NCBI RefSeq assembly: GCF_006965545.2
Contig: NZ_CP041372.2
Span: 558,001 to 622,000, forward strand
DNA: 64,000 nt
DNA from: Paenalkalicoccus suaedae
Lineage (GTDB): Bacteria; Bacillota; Bacilli; Bacillales; Salisediminibacteriaceae
Direction: 5' to 3'
Position numbers and translations under genes: made by a program. The notes below the pieces were generated by a model. That model did no database searches, was not told the DNA's origin, and was given only the letters and a program-made list of their open reading frames with translations. The stretch's first letter is position 1; every line of letters starts with the position of its first letter. Positions 18,131-26,400 of this stretch are shown here, in pieces.

Positions 18131-18180
18131 CGAGGCTTAGGTAGGCGTTTAGGTGCGCCTATGGCTGCCTCGGCTTTTTT
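18131..18180 (+). terminator. Terminator after the dehydrogenase
   Basis: CGAGGC (18131-18136) pairs with GCCTCG (18167-18172), with an inner TAGGCG/CGCCTA stem, followed by CTTTTTT. Confidence 0.85.
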
Positions 18181-18257
18181 GTGTGTTGGCGTCAGTGATA
18201 AATCCATGCATAAGTAAGCTTTATTCTCATACGGTGGAAAGTGAGGGGTGAATACGT

Positions 18258-19055
18258 ATGGATTGGGATAATTACTGTGCGCAGGTGAGTGTTTGGTTAG
18301 AGGACTTACCCGTTCGATCAAGTGACTTAAGATCGTTAGTGGAGCAAACAAAGGAGGCGGCATTACGGAAAGAAGCTACTTTACCGGAGCTAGTTGATGA
18401 GGTGGCGGCAATGGTTGGTGGGCAAAGAAGCGTGCCGATTGGTGGTCATAGGCTTCCACCACTTCCTTATGCATACGATGCTTTGGAGCCTGTCATTTCT
18501 GAAGAAATCATGCGATTGCATCATAATATTCACCATCAAAGCTACGTAGATGGCTTAAACAAAGCTGAGAAGGAACTGCAACGAGCTCGGGAATCAAGGA
18601 ACTATGATTTATTGCGGTATTGGGAGCGGGAGGCTGCTTTTCATGGCGCCGGTCACTACTTACACACAATGTTTTGGAATAATTTACGACCAGCTGGAAC
18701 GTCTACGATACCGAGTGCGTTACGCAGTCAGATCATTCGTGACTTTGGAAGTGTAGAGGCATTCAAGGAACACTTATTAGAGGCGGCTAAAAAGGTACAA
18801 GGCTCGGGCTGGGCGCTACTAGTATGGGCACCTCGAGCGGGGCGCCTCGAAATTTTACAGGCTGAGCTTCACCACTTGCTTAGCCAACAGGACATGATTC
18901 CTCTTTTAGGGATTGACGTGTGGGAGCACGCGTATTATTTGCAGTACAAAACCGATAGGAATCAGTATGTAGACAATATCTGGACGATCATCGATTGGGA
19001 CGATGTGGCGGAGAGATTTGAGCAGGCGAGGCAAGTGCAGTGGGAGCCTTTTTAA
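18258..19055 (+). CDS. sodF: Fe/Mn superoxide dismutase, SodF-like
   Basis: 265 aa. Residues about 1-70 are an extra N-terminal domain, as in B. subtilis SodF. The SOD domain follows: LPPLPYAYDALEP, the metal-ligand helix LHHNIHHQSYV, HYLHTMFWNNL, and the C-terminal DVWEHAYYLQY carrying the last Asp and His ligands. The QGSGWALLVW strand is present. No signal peptide. It is monocistronic between two terminators. Metal preference cannot be read from the sequence. Confidence 0.88.
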   Translation: MDWDNYCAQVSVWLEDLPVRSSDLRSLVEQTKEAALRKEATLPELVDEVAAMVGGQRSVPIGGHRLPPLPYAYDALEPVISEEIMRLHHNIHHQSYVDGLNKAEKELQRARESRNYDLLRYWEREAAFHGAGHYLHTMFWNNLRPAGTSTIPSALRSQIIRDFGSVEAFKEHLLEAAKKVQGSGWALLVWAPRAGRLEILQAELHHLLSQQDMIPLLGIDVWEHAYYLQYKTDRNQYVDNIWTIIDWDDVAERFEQARQVQWEPF

Positions 19056-19092
19056 AGAGGCCTGTGACTTGTAAGCTTTAGACTTAGGGAAG

Positions 19093-19125
19093 CGGGAGTC
19101 CATAAAAGGGGGATTCCTGTTTTTT
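19093..19125 (+). terminator. Terminator after sodF
   Basis: CGGGAGTC (19093-19100) pairs with GATTCCTG (19112-19119) using two G-T pairs, then TTTTTTG. Confidence 0.7.
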
Positions 19126-19303
19126 GTTTTAGTAGGGGTCTATACTAGTTAGGGGAGAGTTAAAGGTGTCCTGCAAACGACTCCCTCATGGACGATAATA
19201 TATTAACCAAACACAAATAGCGTGGTGCTCTTCTTGAGCAACCCCTCTTACCAGATGAAACATTCTCACAGATGTTTCGTAAACACAAGAAGGAGGCGAT
19301 AGG

Positions 19304-20227
19304 ATGGAGCCGGTTTTACGGGTAGAAGGCATTGGAAAGACATTTAAGGACACGAGAGTGCTATCAAACATAGCATTTGATGTACATAAAGGTGAAATCA
19401 TGGCCATTTTAGGACCGAACGGCGCGGGGAAGTCGACGACAATCCGTAATATCATGGGAATTATGTATCCGGATGAAGGTCAAATTGTCTTCCCAGGCTA
19501 TGAGGGGAAGGCACTACCTCGTCATCGAATTGGCTATTTGCCGGAGGAGCGTGGGCTGTATAAGGGTGTCAGCGTACTCGACATTATTTTGTACTTTGCG
19601 GAGCTTAAGGACTATCCGATTAAGAAGGCAAAGGAGCGTGCGCTTTCTTATTTAGAAAAATTTGACCTAAAGGGAAAAGAGAAAAGTAAGGTTGAGGAGC
19701 TTTCAAAAGGAATGGCGCAAAAAGTCCAGTTTATTGCGTCCGTCATTCATGAGCCGGAGCTACTTATTTTAGATGAGCCCTTCTCTGGATTAGATCCAGT
19801 TAGTCAGGATTTGTTTAAGAAAGAGATACGTGAGCTTGCCAATAAAGGAACAGCTATTTTGCTTTCGTCCCATCAAATGAATTTGGTCGAAGAGATGTGT
19901 GATCGTCTCTTTATGATTTATAAGGGGGAGCGGATTATTTATGGCAAAATTCAAGATGTTAAAGAGCAATATGCAAACTATAAGTGCACGTTGGTTGGAT
20001 CGAACGAAGAGGCGAGTTTACAGGCGCTCCCTTCTGTGACGCGAGTGGAGAGTAGTGGCGATAAAGCGATCGTATATCTTGATCATGAGGTAGAGCCTGC
20101 AGTGTGGCTACGCTCGTTACCAGAGACTGTTGATATTCGTGAGCTGTCAATAGCACGAGTCTCGCTTCACGAAATATTTATCGATGTAGCGCAAGGCAAA
20201 AAGCAGGGAGGAACTGTTCATGCGTAA
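19304..20227 (+). CDS. ABC exporter ATP-binding protein (YhaQ/NatA type)
   Basis: 307 aa: Walker A GPNGAGKST (about 37-45), signature LSKGMAQKVQ, Walker B LLILDEPFSGLD, and switch His in LLSSHQM. A C-terminal domain of about 80 residues follows, typical of NatA/YhaQ. It overlaps the permease by 8 bp. The pair resembles B. subtilis YhaQP, a multi-domain exporter of uncertain substrate, with sodium efflux as in NatAB as another option. Confidence 0.87.
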   Translation: MEPVLRVEGIGKTFKDTRVLSNIAFDVHKGEIMAILGPNGAGKSTTIRNIMGIMYPDEGQIVFPGYEGKALPRHRIGYLPEERGLYKGVSVLDIILYFAELKDYPIKKAKERALSYLEKFDLKGKEKSKVEELSKGMAQKVQFIASVIHEPELLILDEPFSGLDPVSQDLFKKEIRELANKGTAILLSSHQMNLVEEMCDRLFMIYKGERIIYGKIQDVKEQYANYKCTLVGSNEEASLQALPSVTRVESSGDKAIVYLDHEVEPAVWLRSLPETVDIRELSIARVSLHEIFIDVAQGKKQGGTVHA

Positions 20228-21440
20228 TTCATTAAAGGTAGCAAAGTGGGAGCTAAAGCGAAATTTAAAGAATAAATCCTTTTTAATTTCGCTGTTTTTA
20301 ACGCCTGCTTTATTTGCCGTTTTCTTCTTTGTTGGATTTTTATTTTCTTCAGGAGACTCGATGCCGGGAGATCCGTTTGACCAAGAGATAACGTTATATA
20401 TTCAAGACGATGTAGGAATAGAAGAAGAGTTAAGTGAACAACTCTCTGATGACCCATCTTTAACCTACGAATTTGGTACATATGAGGAAGAATCGATTCG
20501 TGGCGAAGAGTTATCCGTGTTTCTCCCTATAACGGAGGAAGGGGTGGCGCAAGGATCAATCACCTACTATGCAACACCAGATGTATCAAACTTTAGCTTT
20601 TTGCAGCCAGTTGAACAGGTGATGAAGCAGGAGCAGCTTGAACAATTTGACTTAGCAACGGAAGAAATAGAAATTGCGGCATCTCCGATTGCATTTGAAG
20701 GTGTTCCAGTGGAAGAGGAAATTGCTGAAGGGGAAGAGGCTGCAGAATTTGATATCTTTACAAGACTTATCCCTGGAGGCTTTGCTGCGTTAATCCTCTT
20801 TTCTGTCATTATTACAGGAATGATGATCTTCCAAAGTGCCTCGCAGGAAAAGAAGGAGAAGGTGGCGGAGATGGTGCTATCCTCTGTGACGCCGACGGAG
20901 CTAATGCAAGGTAAAATTATTGGCTACTTTGGCTTAGGAATGGTGCAGGTTAGTGTGTGGTTTACGATTATTCTACCGCTGTTAACGCTGCGTACGGACA
21001 TCCCGATTTTTAGCTATTTATTTGTGCCTCAGACGATCGTGCTGGTGTTGATCGCTATTTTAGGATACTTGATGTTCGCATCGATTTATGTCGCGATTGG
21101 AGCAACGATCGAGGATACAACAGCATCAAGCAACTTCCAGGGATTACTGTTTATCATCCCGTGGATCCCGTTTATGCTAGCAGGACCAATTCTTACGAAT
21201 CCATCAGGAACAATTGCGCAAGTAGCAACCTTCATTCCACTAACTGCACCAGGTGTACTCCTATTTAGACTCTCGTTTTTAGAGGAGTGGCCGTGGATTG
21301 AAATTATCGGTGCCATTGCCGTGCTTGCGGTTGCCATTGTGCTATTCATGAAGCTCGCGGGTAAAATATTTAAGACAGGTATTTTATTGTACGGTAAAAA
21401 TGCTTCAGTTAAAGAAATTTTGAAGTGGTTGCGTTATTAA
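20220..21440 (+). CDS. ABC exporter permease (YhaP/NatB type)
   Basis: 406 aa. The N-terminus is MRNSLKVAKWELKRNLKNKSF plus a membrane helix (about 23-45). An acidic extracytoplasmic domain of ~140 residues (Glu-rich, about 50-190) and five or six membrane helices follow. This is the ABC-2 layout of YhaP and NatB. GGGAGGA precedes the ATG inside the ATPase gene. The strongly acidic external domain fits a high-pH or saline surface. Confidence 0.85.
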   Translation: MRNSLKVAKWELKRNLKNKSFLISLFLTPALFAVFFFVGFLFSSGDSMPGDPFDQEITLYIQDDVGIEEELSEQLSDDPSLTYEFGTYEEESIRGEELSVFLPITEEGVAQGSITYYATPDVSNFSFLQPVEQVMKQEQLEQFDLATEEIEIAASPIAFEGVPVEEEIAEGEEAAEFDIFTRLIPGGFAALILFSVIITGMMIFQSASQEKKEKVAEMVLSSVTPTELMQGKIIGYFGLGMVQVSVWFTIILPLLTLRTDIPIFSYLFVPQTIVLVLIAILGYLMFASIYVAIGATIEDTTASSNFQGLLFIIPWIPFMLAGPILTNPSGTIAQVATFIPLTAPGVLLFRLSFLEEWPWIEIIGAIAVLAVAIVLFMKLAGKIFKTGILLYGKNASVKEILKWLRY

Positions 21441-21443
21441 GAG

Positions 21444-21476
21444 AGAGGGCCTCTGTGTTGGAAGAGGCCCTCTTTG
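21444..21476. terminator. Bidirectional terminator between the exporter and the VOC gene
   Basis: AGAGGGCCTCT (21444-21454) pairs with AGAGGCCCTCT (21463-21473), then TTT. Convergent genes flank it. Confidence 0.75.
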
Positions 21477-21511
21477 GCTTTGAATAAATTTTATTAACAT
21501 GCATGTACGAT

Positions 21512-21949
21512 CTATTTCGCATGCTCGGAATCGTCATCAGGCTGAATGAATTCGATTTTATTGCCGTCAGGGTCGTGTGTCCACATCTGCCAATTCTTGC
21601 CGATACCTCTTTTTGGCGCAACGTCGATAGGGATGTCTTTCTCTGCGAGCGTCGCCGCAACATACTGTATGTCATCGACTAAAAGACAAATGTGATGGAA
21701 GCCCTGTGACTTCGCTGGATCCCCTGGTGTAAGGTGTGCGTCGGTGGTTTGCTGTTGGTTAGATGTGCTTGTAGGATGGAACAGCTCAATGTACTGCTTT
21801 GGCGCTATTTTGACGTATTCGATCCATGGTTCTCCCTGCTCATTTTTTACGCTAAATGCATGCGCCAAGCCTAGAGCGTCACAGTAAAATTGTAGCGATC
21901 GATCCATGTTTGTCGCGGTAAAGGCCGTGTGTGCGTGTCCAATTATCAT
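21512..21949 (-). CDS. VOC-superfamily (glyoxalase-like) protein
   Basis: 145 aa single VOC module. The first beta-alpha-beta motif (HAHTAFTATNMDRSLQFYCDALGL) starts at about residue 4 and the second (GFHHICLLVDDI) at about 83. DPDGNKIEFIQPDD closes the fold. Metal-ligand candidates are His-5, Glu-55 (YIELFHP), His-85 and Glu-134. The substrate is unknown; lactoylglutathione- or bleomycin-type roles cannot be separated. It runs convergent to the exporter. Confidence 0.8.
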   Translation of the reverse strand: MIIGHAHTAFTATNMDRSLQFYCDALGLAHAFSVKNEQGEPWIEYVKIAPKQYIELFHPTSTSNQQQTTDAHLTPGDPAKSQGFHHICLLVDDIQYVAATLAEKDIPIDVAPKRGIGKNWQMWTHDPDGNKIEFIQPDDDSEHAK

Positions 21950-22025
21950 GCTCGTTCATCCTTCCTTGTTTGGTGAAAATAGGGTGACGGTGCTACTGAC
22001 GCTGTTTTTCTTTTTCCACTTTCGG

Positions 22026-22050
22026 GTATAGCTAAACGTGAAAGCTATAC
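22026..22050. promoter_or_regulatory. Perfect 8+9+8 dyad upstream of a micro-ORF
   Basis: GTATAGCT (22026-22033) and AGCTATAC (22043-22050) are perfect inverted repeats with a 9-bp AT-rich spacer. There is no T-tract, so an operator fits better than a terminator. Confidence 0.4.
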
Positions 22051-22066
22051 GAAAGGGTGGATTACA

Positions 22067-22150
22067 ATGGGGAAATTTAAACGTATTTTTGCTATTGTTC
22101 AATTAGTTTTAGTAGGTTGGAAACTAATCCAACGTTTACGCAGAAGATAA
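22067..22150 (+). CDS. 27-residue membrane micropeptide
   Basis: ATG at 22067 after GAAAGGGTGG, encoding MGKFKRIFAIVQLVLVGWKL followed by IQRLRRR. One hydrophobic helix is flanked by basic clusters at both ends, and it ends 50 bp before the PfpI-type gene. The strong ribosome-binding site and membrane-peptide composition support a real gene. The function is unknown. Confidence 0.5.
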   Translation: MGKFKRIFAIVQLVLVGWKLIQRLRRR

Positions 22151-22199
22151 ATGTGGAAAAGATAGACATATTTACAGATGAAAGGATGATTAGCACGCT

Positions 22200-22721
22200 A
22201 TGAGTAAAATTGCTTGTGTCATGACAGACTTATTTGAAGATGTAGAGTACACGTCTCCGTTAGAGGAGCTCCAAAACGGTGGACACGAAGTAGTCGTTAT
22301 CGGATTCGAAAAGGGTAAAGAAATCACAGGCAAGCAGGGCGAAACAACTGTGACAACGGATGTTTCGATCGCTGACGTAAAGCCAAATGATTTTGATGCA
22401 CTATTTATTCCAGGCGGCTTTTCACCAGACTTATTAAGAGGCGACGATCGTTTTGTAGAATTCGCAAAGTACTTCGTCTTAACGGACAAGCCAATTCTAA
22501 CTATTTGCCACGGACCACAATTACTTATTACTGCGGATGTTTTACATGGCCGTAAGGTAACTGGATTTAAGTCCATTCAAACGGATCTTCGTCACGCTGG
22601 AGCTAACTTCTTCGACGAAGAAGTCGTCGTATGCGGTAACATTGTAACAAGTCGCACACCTGACGACCTACCAGCATTCAATAAGACAATCACAAAAGTA
22701 TTATCCAAATACACGTCCTAA
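22200..22721 (+). CDS. DJ-1/PfpI-family stress protein
   Basis: 173 aa. The nucleophile-elbow motif is TICHGPQLL at about residue 102 (Cys), with the partner His next to it. The FIPGGFSPDLLR loop lies at about 76 and an acidic residue near 12 (FEDVEYT) completes the PfpI site. Relatives include B. subtilis YraA/YfkM and act as protein/nucleotide deglycases or stress proteins; the activity here is unproven. A terminator follows at 22737. Confidence 0.85.
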   Translation: MSKIACVMTDLFEDVEYTSPLEELQNGGHEVVVIGFEKGKEITGKQGETTVTTDVSIADVKPNDFDALFIPGGFSPDLLRGDDRFVEFAKYFVLTDKPILTICHGPQLLITADVLHGRKVTGFKSIQTDLRHAGANFFDEEVVVCGNIVTSRTPDDLPAFNKTITKVLSKYTS

Positions 22722-22736
22722 TTATGAGGATAACTT

Positions 22737-22763
22737 AAAACACGCCTATTGGCGTGTTTTTTT
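22737..22763 (+). terminator. Terminator after the PfpI gene
   Basis: AAAACACGCC (22737-22746), loop TATT, GGCGTGTTTT (22751-22760), then TTT. Confidence 0.9.
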
Positions 22764-22787
22764 GTGCGGATTTAAGATGAGGATGCG

Positions 22788-22984
22788 GTTATCCGTAAAA
22801 GTGTTGAAGTTATCCGAGAATGCGGTGCAGTTATCCGTTAAAGTCGTAAGGTTTACCGTTTGCTTGCTAACGTTATCTGCTTGAGGGGATAGGTTATCCG
22901 TTCGCATTGAAAGGTTATCCGGAAACGGGCTGAAGTAATCCGTAAAAGTGATGCGCTTATACGGAAATGCTCATTAGTTATCCG
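22788..22984. repeat. 21-bp phased keyword array, word GTTATCCG
   Basis: Ten words (GTTATCCG and close variants GTTTACCG, GTTATCTG, GTAATCCG, CTTATACG) start at 22788, 22809, 22830, 22851, 22872, 22893, 22914, 22935, 22956 and 22977. The step is exactly 21 bp nine times, with unrelated 13-bp spacers. It follows the PfpI terminator. The reverse-complement word builds the array at 42963. The rest of the gap to 23213 shows no further gene. Confidence 0.9.
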
Positions 22985-23213
22985 AAAAAACATGGGAAGC
23001 TACCAGTTGCTACTTCCACGTGGGGTCCGAAATGTGGCAGTTGGGCAATATAATTTTTGTAACAGTTTGTCTATGGAAAGTAGTTACTCGTTTTCTCTCA
23101 CGAGCATCGTCAGGAAATCTGTCACATCGTGCTTGACACTCATCCATGTTTCTATAAGAATAGAGGAGGATTAAAGATGCGTGTAAACAGATGGTAGAAA
23201 GAAGGATAATGTG

Positions 23214-23807
23214 ATGTTTGAGGTGCTTAACGTAATTGGTACGATTGCATTCGCGCTCAGTGGCGTTCTGGTGGCGATGGAGGAACGATACGACTTAATG
23301 GGCGTTTATATATTAGGATTTATAACGGCGTTTGGTGGGGGAGCTGTGCGTAATTTGCTCATAGGCCTGCCGGTATCAGCGCTATGGGATCAGGGGCCGC
23401 TATTTACAGTTGCTTTTGTGGTGATGTCGATTGCATTTGTCTTTCCAAAAATACTTCGATGGACGTTACTGCGACGAGGGATCTTCTTTGATGCGATCGG
23501 ACTTGGTGCATTCTCTGTGCAGGGGGCGTTGTTTGCACAGTCGATGGGACTGCCGCTTAGCGCTTGTATTGCGGCTGCGGCATTAACTGGGACGGGTGGC
23601 GGGATGATCCGTGACGTTCTGGCAGGGCGGAAGCCGTTGTTTCTTCAGAAAGAGATTTATATCGCATGGACCCTCATTCCAGGAGTCATCGTAGGGCTTG
23701 GTATCTTAACGGGGCCAGCGGAGCTCCTTGCGATTGTTATCTTAGTTGTTGTGCTCCGGCTGTGCAGCGTGTATTACAACTGGAGATTGCCGAATCGGGC
23801 TGTTTAG
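23214..23807 (+). CDS. TRIC-type (UPF0126) cation channel family protein
   Basis: 197 aa with seven predicted membrane helices in two three-helix repeats. FITAFGGGAVRNLLIG (about 38-53) and LTGTGGGMIRDVLAG (about 123-137) are the paired GGG-x-x-R-D/N motifs of bacterial TRIC channels. It is related to YvgT/YadS. The ATG at 23214 follows AAGGATAATGTG; the codon before it (GTG, 23211) is an alternative. No operon partner. Confidence 0.85.
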   Translation: MFEVLNVIGTIAFALSGVLVAMEERYDLMGVYILGFITAFGGGAVRNLLIGLPVSALWDQGPLFTVAFVVMSIAFVFPKILRWTLLRRGIFFDAIGLGAFSVQGALFAQSMGLPLSACIAAAALTGTGGGMIRDVLAGRKPLFLQKEIYIAWTLIPGVIVGLGILTGPAELLAIVILVVVLRLCSVYYNWRLPNRAV

Positions 23808-23843
23808 ATCAGTTATTCGGAGATGCATAATATTGGTTGTAGA

Positions 23844-23879
23844 GGCTAGGACGAGGGAATTATCTGTCCTAGCCCTTTT
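23844..23879 (+). terminator. Terminator after the TRIC gene
   Basis: GGCTAGGAC (23844-23852) pairs with GTCCTAGCC (23866-23874), then CTTTT. Confidence 0.8.
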
Positions 23880-23940
23880 GCGTGGAGGTGCACTTAGTGG
23901 TGGGCTAGTTTTACATGGTATTTTGGTTGCTGAAGTGGTG

Positions 23941-24451
23941 ATGTGCATTCCGGTATCCGCGACGTGCATTTACCTCATGCTGGTGTGCATTTAAGGTCGC
24001 GCAGTCTGCAATTCACCCTTGTTCGTGTGCATTAATTTTGATGATGTGCATTCCGGTATCCGCGACGTGCATTTACCTCATGCTGGTGTGCATTTAAGGT
24101 CGCGCAGTCTGCAATTCACCCTTGTTCGTGTGCATTAATTTTGGCGATGTGCATTCCGGTGTCCGCGGCGTGCATTTACCTCATGCTGGTGTGCATTTAA
24201 GGTCGCGCAGTCTGCAATTCACCCTTGTTCGTGTGCATTAATTTTGATGATGTGCATTCCGGTGACCGCGACGTGCATTTCCCCTATGCCAGTGTGCATT
24301 CTATGACGTGCTGTCTGCATTTACCCCTTTCCTGTGTGCATTAATTTTACGATGTGCATTTCGTGGGCCGCGATGTGTATTTACCTCATGCTGGTGTGCA
24401 TTAAAAGACGCGTAGTCTGCATTTCCCCCTTGGTCGTCTGCATTTCCATGT
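23941..24451. repeat. Five 103-bp tandem units built of phased TGTGCATT words
   Basis: Units begin at 23941, 24044, 24147, 24250 and 24352. The first three are nearly identical; the last two have diverged. Inside a unit, TGC of the keyword recurs at steps 21, 21, 21, 21 and 19. The 19-bp step carries the ATTAATTTTG junction, also found reverse-complemented in the array at 5398. The array lies between the TRIC terminator and the convergent yflT terminator. Confidence 0.9.
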
Positions 24452-24490
24452 CCGGTCCTTCCCACCATCACCATCCCACCCATCATAAAG

Positions 24491-24518
24491 AAAAGCCCTC
24501 CAGCGCTGGAGGGCTTTT
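24491..24518. terminator. Bidirectional terminator (yflT side)
   Basis: AAAAGCCCTCCAGC mirrors GCTGGAGGGCTTTT perfectly (24491-24518), with A and T runs on both sides. Confidence 0.9.
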
Positions 24519-24537
24519 CGTGTATCTATATGTTTTA

Positions 24538-24882
24538 TTAAAAGTCTAGTCCGTCTGGTGCGTTTTGCACGACTACGACGATTTTACCTTGGTCTAGGTG
24601 GTCTTCTAATTCTTCTGCTTTTTCTACTGTAAATCCTAGCTCTTGGAATTGAGCGCGTAACTCATCGCCTTTTTTACGGAAAAGGTTTTTAGCAGCTGTA
24701 CCTAAGCCTTGCTCAGATACTCCGACAGTATTGGCATCTGCATTGTCTGCAACGCGATCTGTGCGATCATCATCGTGTGTAACGACATAGATGTCATCTT
24801 CAGAAATACCCTTCGCTTTCATTGCGTCGATTGCCGCAACAGCTTGCTCATCATTTGTAAACTCTTTGTAAAGTGGATTCAT
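24538..24882 (-). CDS. yflT: General stress protein YflT/GSP17M family
   Basis: 114 aa. The N-terminal half (GISEDDIYVVTHDDDRTDRV) and the C-terminal LEDHLDQGKIVVVVQ are the YflT (heat-induced stress protein) hallmark. It is highly acidic and cytosolic. GGAGGA precedes the ATG at 24882. A sigma-B-like promoter at 24989-25014 and a CTTTCAA/TTGAAAG dyad at 24922-24947 lie upstream. The role in stress is known only by regulation. Confidence 0.85.
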   Translation of the reverse strand: MNPLYKEFTNDEQAVAAIDAMKAKGISEDDIYVVTHDDDRTDRVADNADANTVGVSEQGLGTAAKNLFRKKGDELRAQFQELGFTVEKAEELEDHLDQGKIVVVVQNAPDGLDF

Positions 24883-24921
24883 TATTAATCATTCCTCCAA
24901 AATAGTAGTTTTTTTTGTGGT

Positions 24922-24947
24922 CTTTCAAAACGTTAATGATTTGAAAG
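24922..24947. promoter_or_regulatory. Dyad in the yflT leader
   Basis: CTTTCAA (24922-24928) and TTGAAAG (24941-24947) with a 12-bp centre, between the sigma-B-like promoter and the yflT start. It could be an operator or leader hairpin. Confidence 0.3.
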
Positions 24948-24988
24948 AAAGTGATAAGTTGGATATCCATAACTGCCACACCTATCTA

Positions 24989-25014
24989 TTTACCGATATT
25001 GAGGAATGCTAAAC
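24989..25014 (-). promoter_or_regulatory. Sigma-B-like promoter for yflT
   Basis: On the minus strand GTTTAG, a 14-bp spacer, then GGTAAA, against the sigma-B consensus GTTTAA-N12-15-GGGWAW. One -10 base deviates. Confidence 0.5.
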
Positions 25015-25020
25015 ATTTTT

Positions 25021-25581
25021 CTATTTTGTTTTTTCAGGAAGTGTATCAATGAGCATCTCAGCAGCCTTACGATATAAATTACTTTGGTGGACAAAACTCA
25101 AAATAAGTAACACTTGCTGTACATAAGGATCGAGGTGCGCTAGCTGCTCCTCAAGCTCACGAGCGTGCTCCGTCATATCCTCTTTTACATGCTCCGCATT
25201 TCGCTTTGCAATATCTAAATAATCCTTATAAAACGAGGAGATCGTCTCTTTCTTTGCATTACCAGTTAAATGAACATGTGTGAGCGTACGCTCAATATCC
25301 TTAAGCGCAAGCGTCCCCTTAAGCTCATAAATAAGACCAATAATCATAATGTGTTCGCGCGTATAACGCTTATTTTTTATGGGGAAAATAAGGTCTCCCT
25401 TCGCATAGTTATTGATCATCGTTTTAGTAATTATCTTCTCTTTTTCATCACGCTTCAGGTTGTGGAACGCTAAGTCAAATAGCTGAATAACCTGATCCAT
25501 ATACAGATCAAGCTCCGGGATCTTCTCCATCTCAATGTGTTCGTCCACAGGCAAATTTTGCACATATTTCGTCAAAGACAT
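25021..25581 (-). CDS. DUF1836 protein
   Basis: 186 aa, mostly helical. The YMDQVIQLFDLAF region, ITKTMINNYAKGDLI (about 50-65) and KNKRYTREHIMIIGLIYELKG are the DUF1836 signature, which looks like a MerR/HTH-type recognition unit. It is divergent from the hemolysin-III gene with 135 bp between. A regulatory link to that gene is plausible but unproven. Start ATG at 25581 behind GAGGGGGA. Confidence 0.8.
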   Translation of the reverse strand: MSLTKYVQNLPVDEHIEMEKIPELDLYMDQVIQLFDLAFHNLKRDEKEKIITKTMINNYAKGDLIFPIKNKRYTREHIMIIGLIYELKGTLALKDIERTLTHVHLTGNAKKETISSFYKDYLDIAKRNAEHVKEDMTEHARELEEQLAHLDPYVQQVLLILSFVHQSNLYRKAAEMLIDTLPEKTK

Positions 25582-25632
25582 ACGTATGTCCCCCTCTTCA
25601 CTAATTATTCACTATTTTAACACACAGATCAC

Positions 25633-25661
25633 TTGACTAGCATATATTACATGTATATCAT
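25633..25661 (+). promoter_or_regulatory. Sigma-A promoter for the hemolysin-III gene
   Basis: TTGACT (25633-25638), a 17-bp spacer, TATCAT (25656-25661). The spacer holds an ATATA...TATAT dyad that could be an operator. Confidence 0.65.
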
Positions 25662-25716
25662 TATAAGTAGTTATTAAAACTACATTATAACGTTTCTATT
25701 AATGAGGAGGATATAG

Positions 25717-26358
25717 ATGAGCACTCACATGTTTTCAAAAGAAGAAGAAATTTTGAACTCGGCCATCCATGGAGTAGGGGTCCTATTTAGTATTGTTGCG
25801 GTTATTCTATTACCAATATATGCGGCGGCACAAGGCACAACCTGGCACGTCGTAAGCTTTACGATCTTTGCTGTGTCGATGCTCCTCCTATATCTCTCCT
25901 CGACGCTCCTCCATGCATTGCCGCAGGGACGTAGCAAGGATGTATTGGAAGTCATGGATCACGCATCCATCTACTTTTTTATCGCAGGGACCTACACACC
26001 ATTCCTATTCATCGCCGTCCAAGGCTGGCTCGGATGGACCTTGTTTGGCATCGTCTGGGGATTCGCGATCATCGGCACCATACTTAAATGCTTTTTTGTA
26101 AAAAAATATATGTTCATCTCTACAATTGGTTACATCGTACTTGGTTGGCAGATTGTTTTCGCGTGGAACGCTATCTCCGCGGTGCTTCCTCCAAGTGGGA
26201 TTACGTACCTAGTAGCAGGGGGAATTCTTTATACGTTTGGAGCCATATTCTATATGTGGAGAGGCTTTAAATATCACCACGCAGTCTGGCACCTTTTCGT
26301 ATTAGCAGGAACGGTGACGCACTTTATCGCTGTACTTTCCTTACTGTCTGTCCAATAA
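25717..26358 (+). CDS. Hemolysin III / YplQ (PAQR-like) membrane protein
   Basis: 213 aa with seven membrane helices. The family's metal-site residues are visible: Glu and His in SAIHGVG (about residue 16), SSTLLHALP (about 66), DHASIYFFIAGTYTPF (about 82-97) and the C-terminal HHAVWHLFVLAGTVTHF (about 188-204). In B. subtilis YplQ influences membrane fluidity and cation homeostasis. GAGGAGG precedes the ATG. Confidence 0.88.
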   Translation: MSTHMFSKEEEILNSAIHGVGVLFSIVAVILLPIYAAAQGTTWHVVSFTIFAVSMLLLYLSSTLLHALPQGRSKDVLEVMDHASIYFFIAGTYTPFLFIAVQGWLGWTLFGIVWGFAIIGTILKCFFVKKYMFISTIGYIVLGWQIVFAWNAISAVLPPSGITYLVAGGILYTFGAIFYMWRGFKYHHAVWHLFVLAGTVTHFIAVLSLLSVQ

Positions 26359-26363
26359 ATAAG

Positions 26364-26399
26364 AAAACCCCCTTTTGCCTCTTGGCAGAAGGGGGTTTT
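26364..26399. terminator. Bidirectional terminator between hemolysin-III and YihY genes
   Basis: AAAACCCCCTT (26364-) pairs with AAGGGGGTTTT (to 26399); A and T runs on either side serve both convergent genes. Confidence 0.88.
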
Positions 26400-26400
26400 A

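Noticed and set aside
22788-22984. CRISPR array
   Set aside because: The conserved word is 8 bp and spacers 13 bp, far below CRISPR sizes; the words are degenerate and there are no cas genes in the window.
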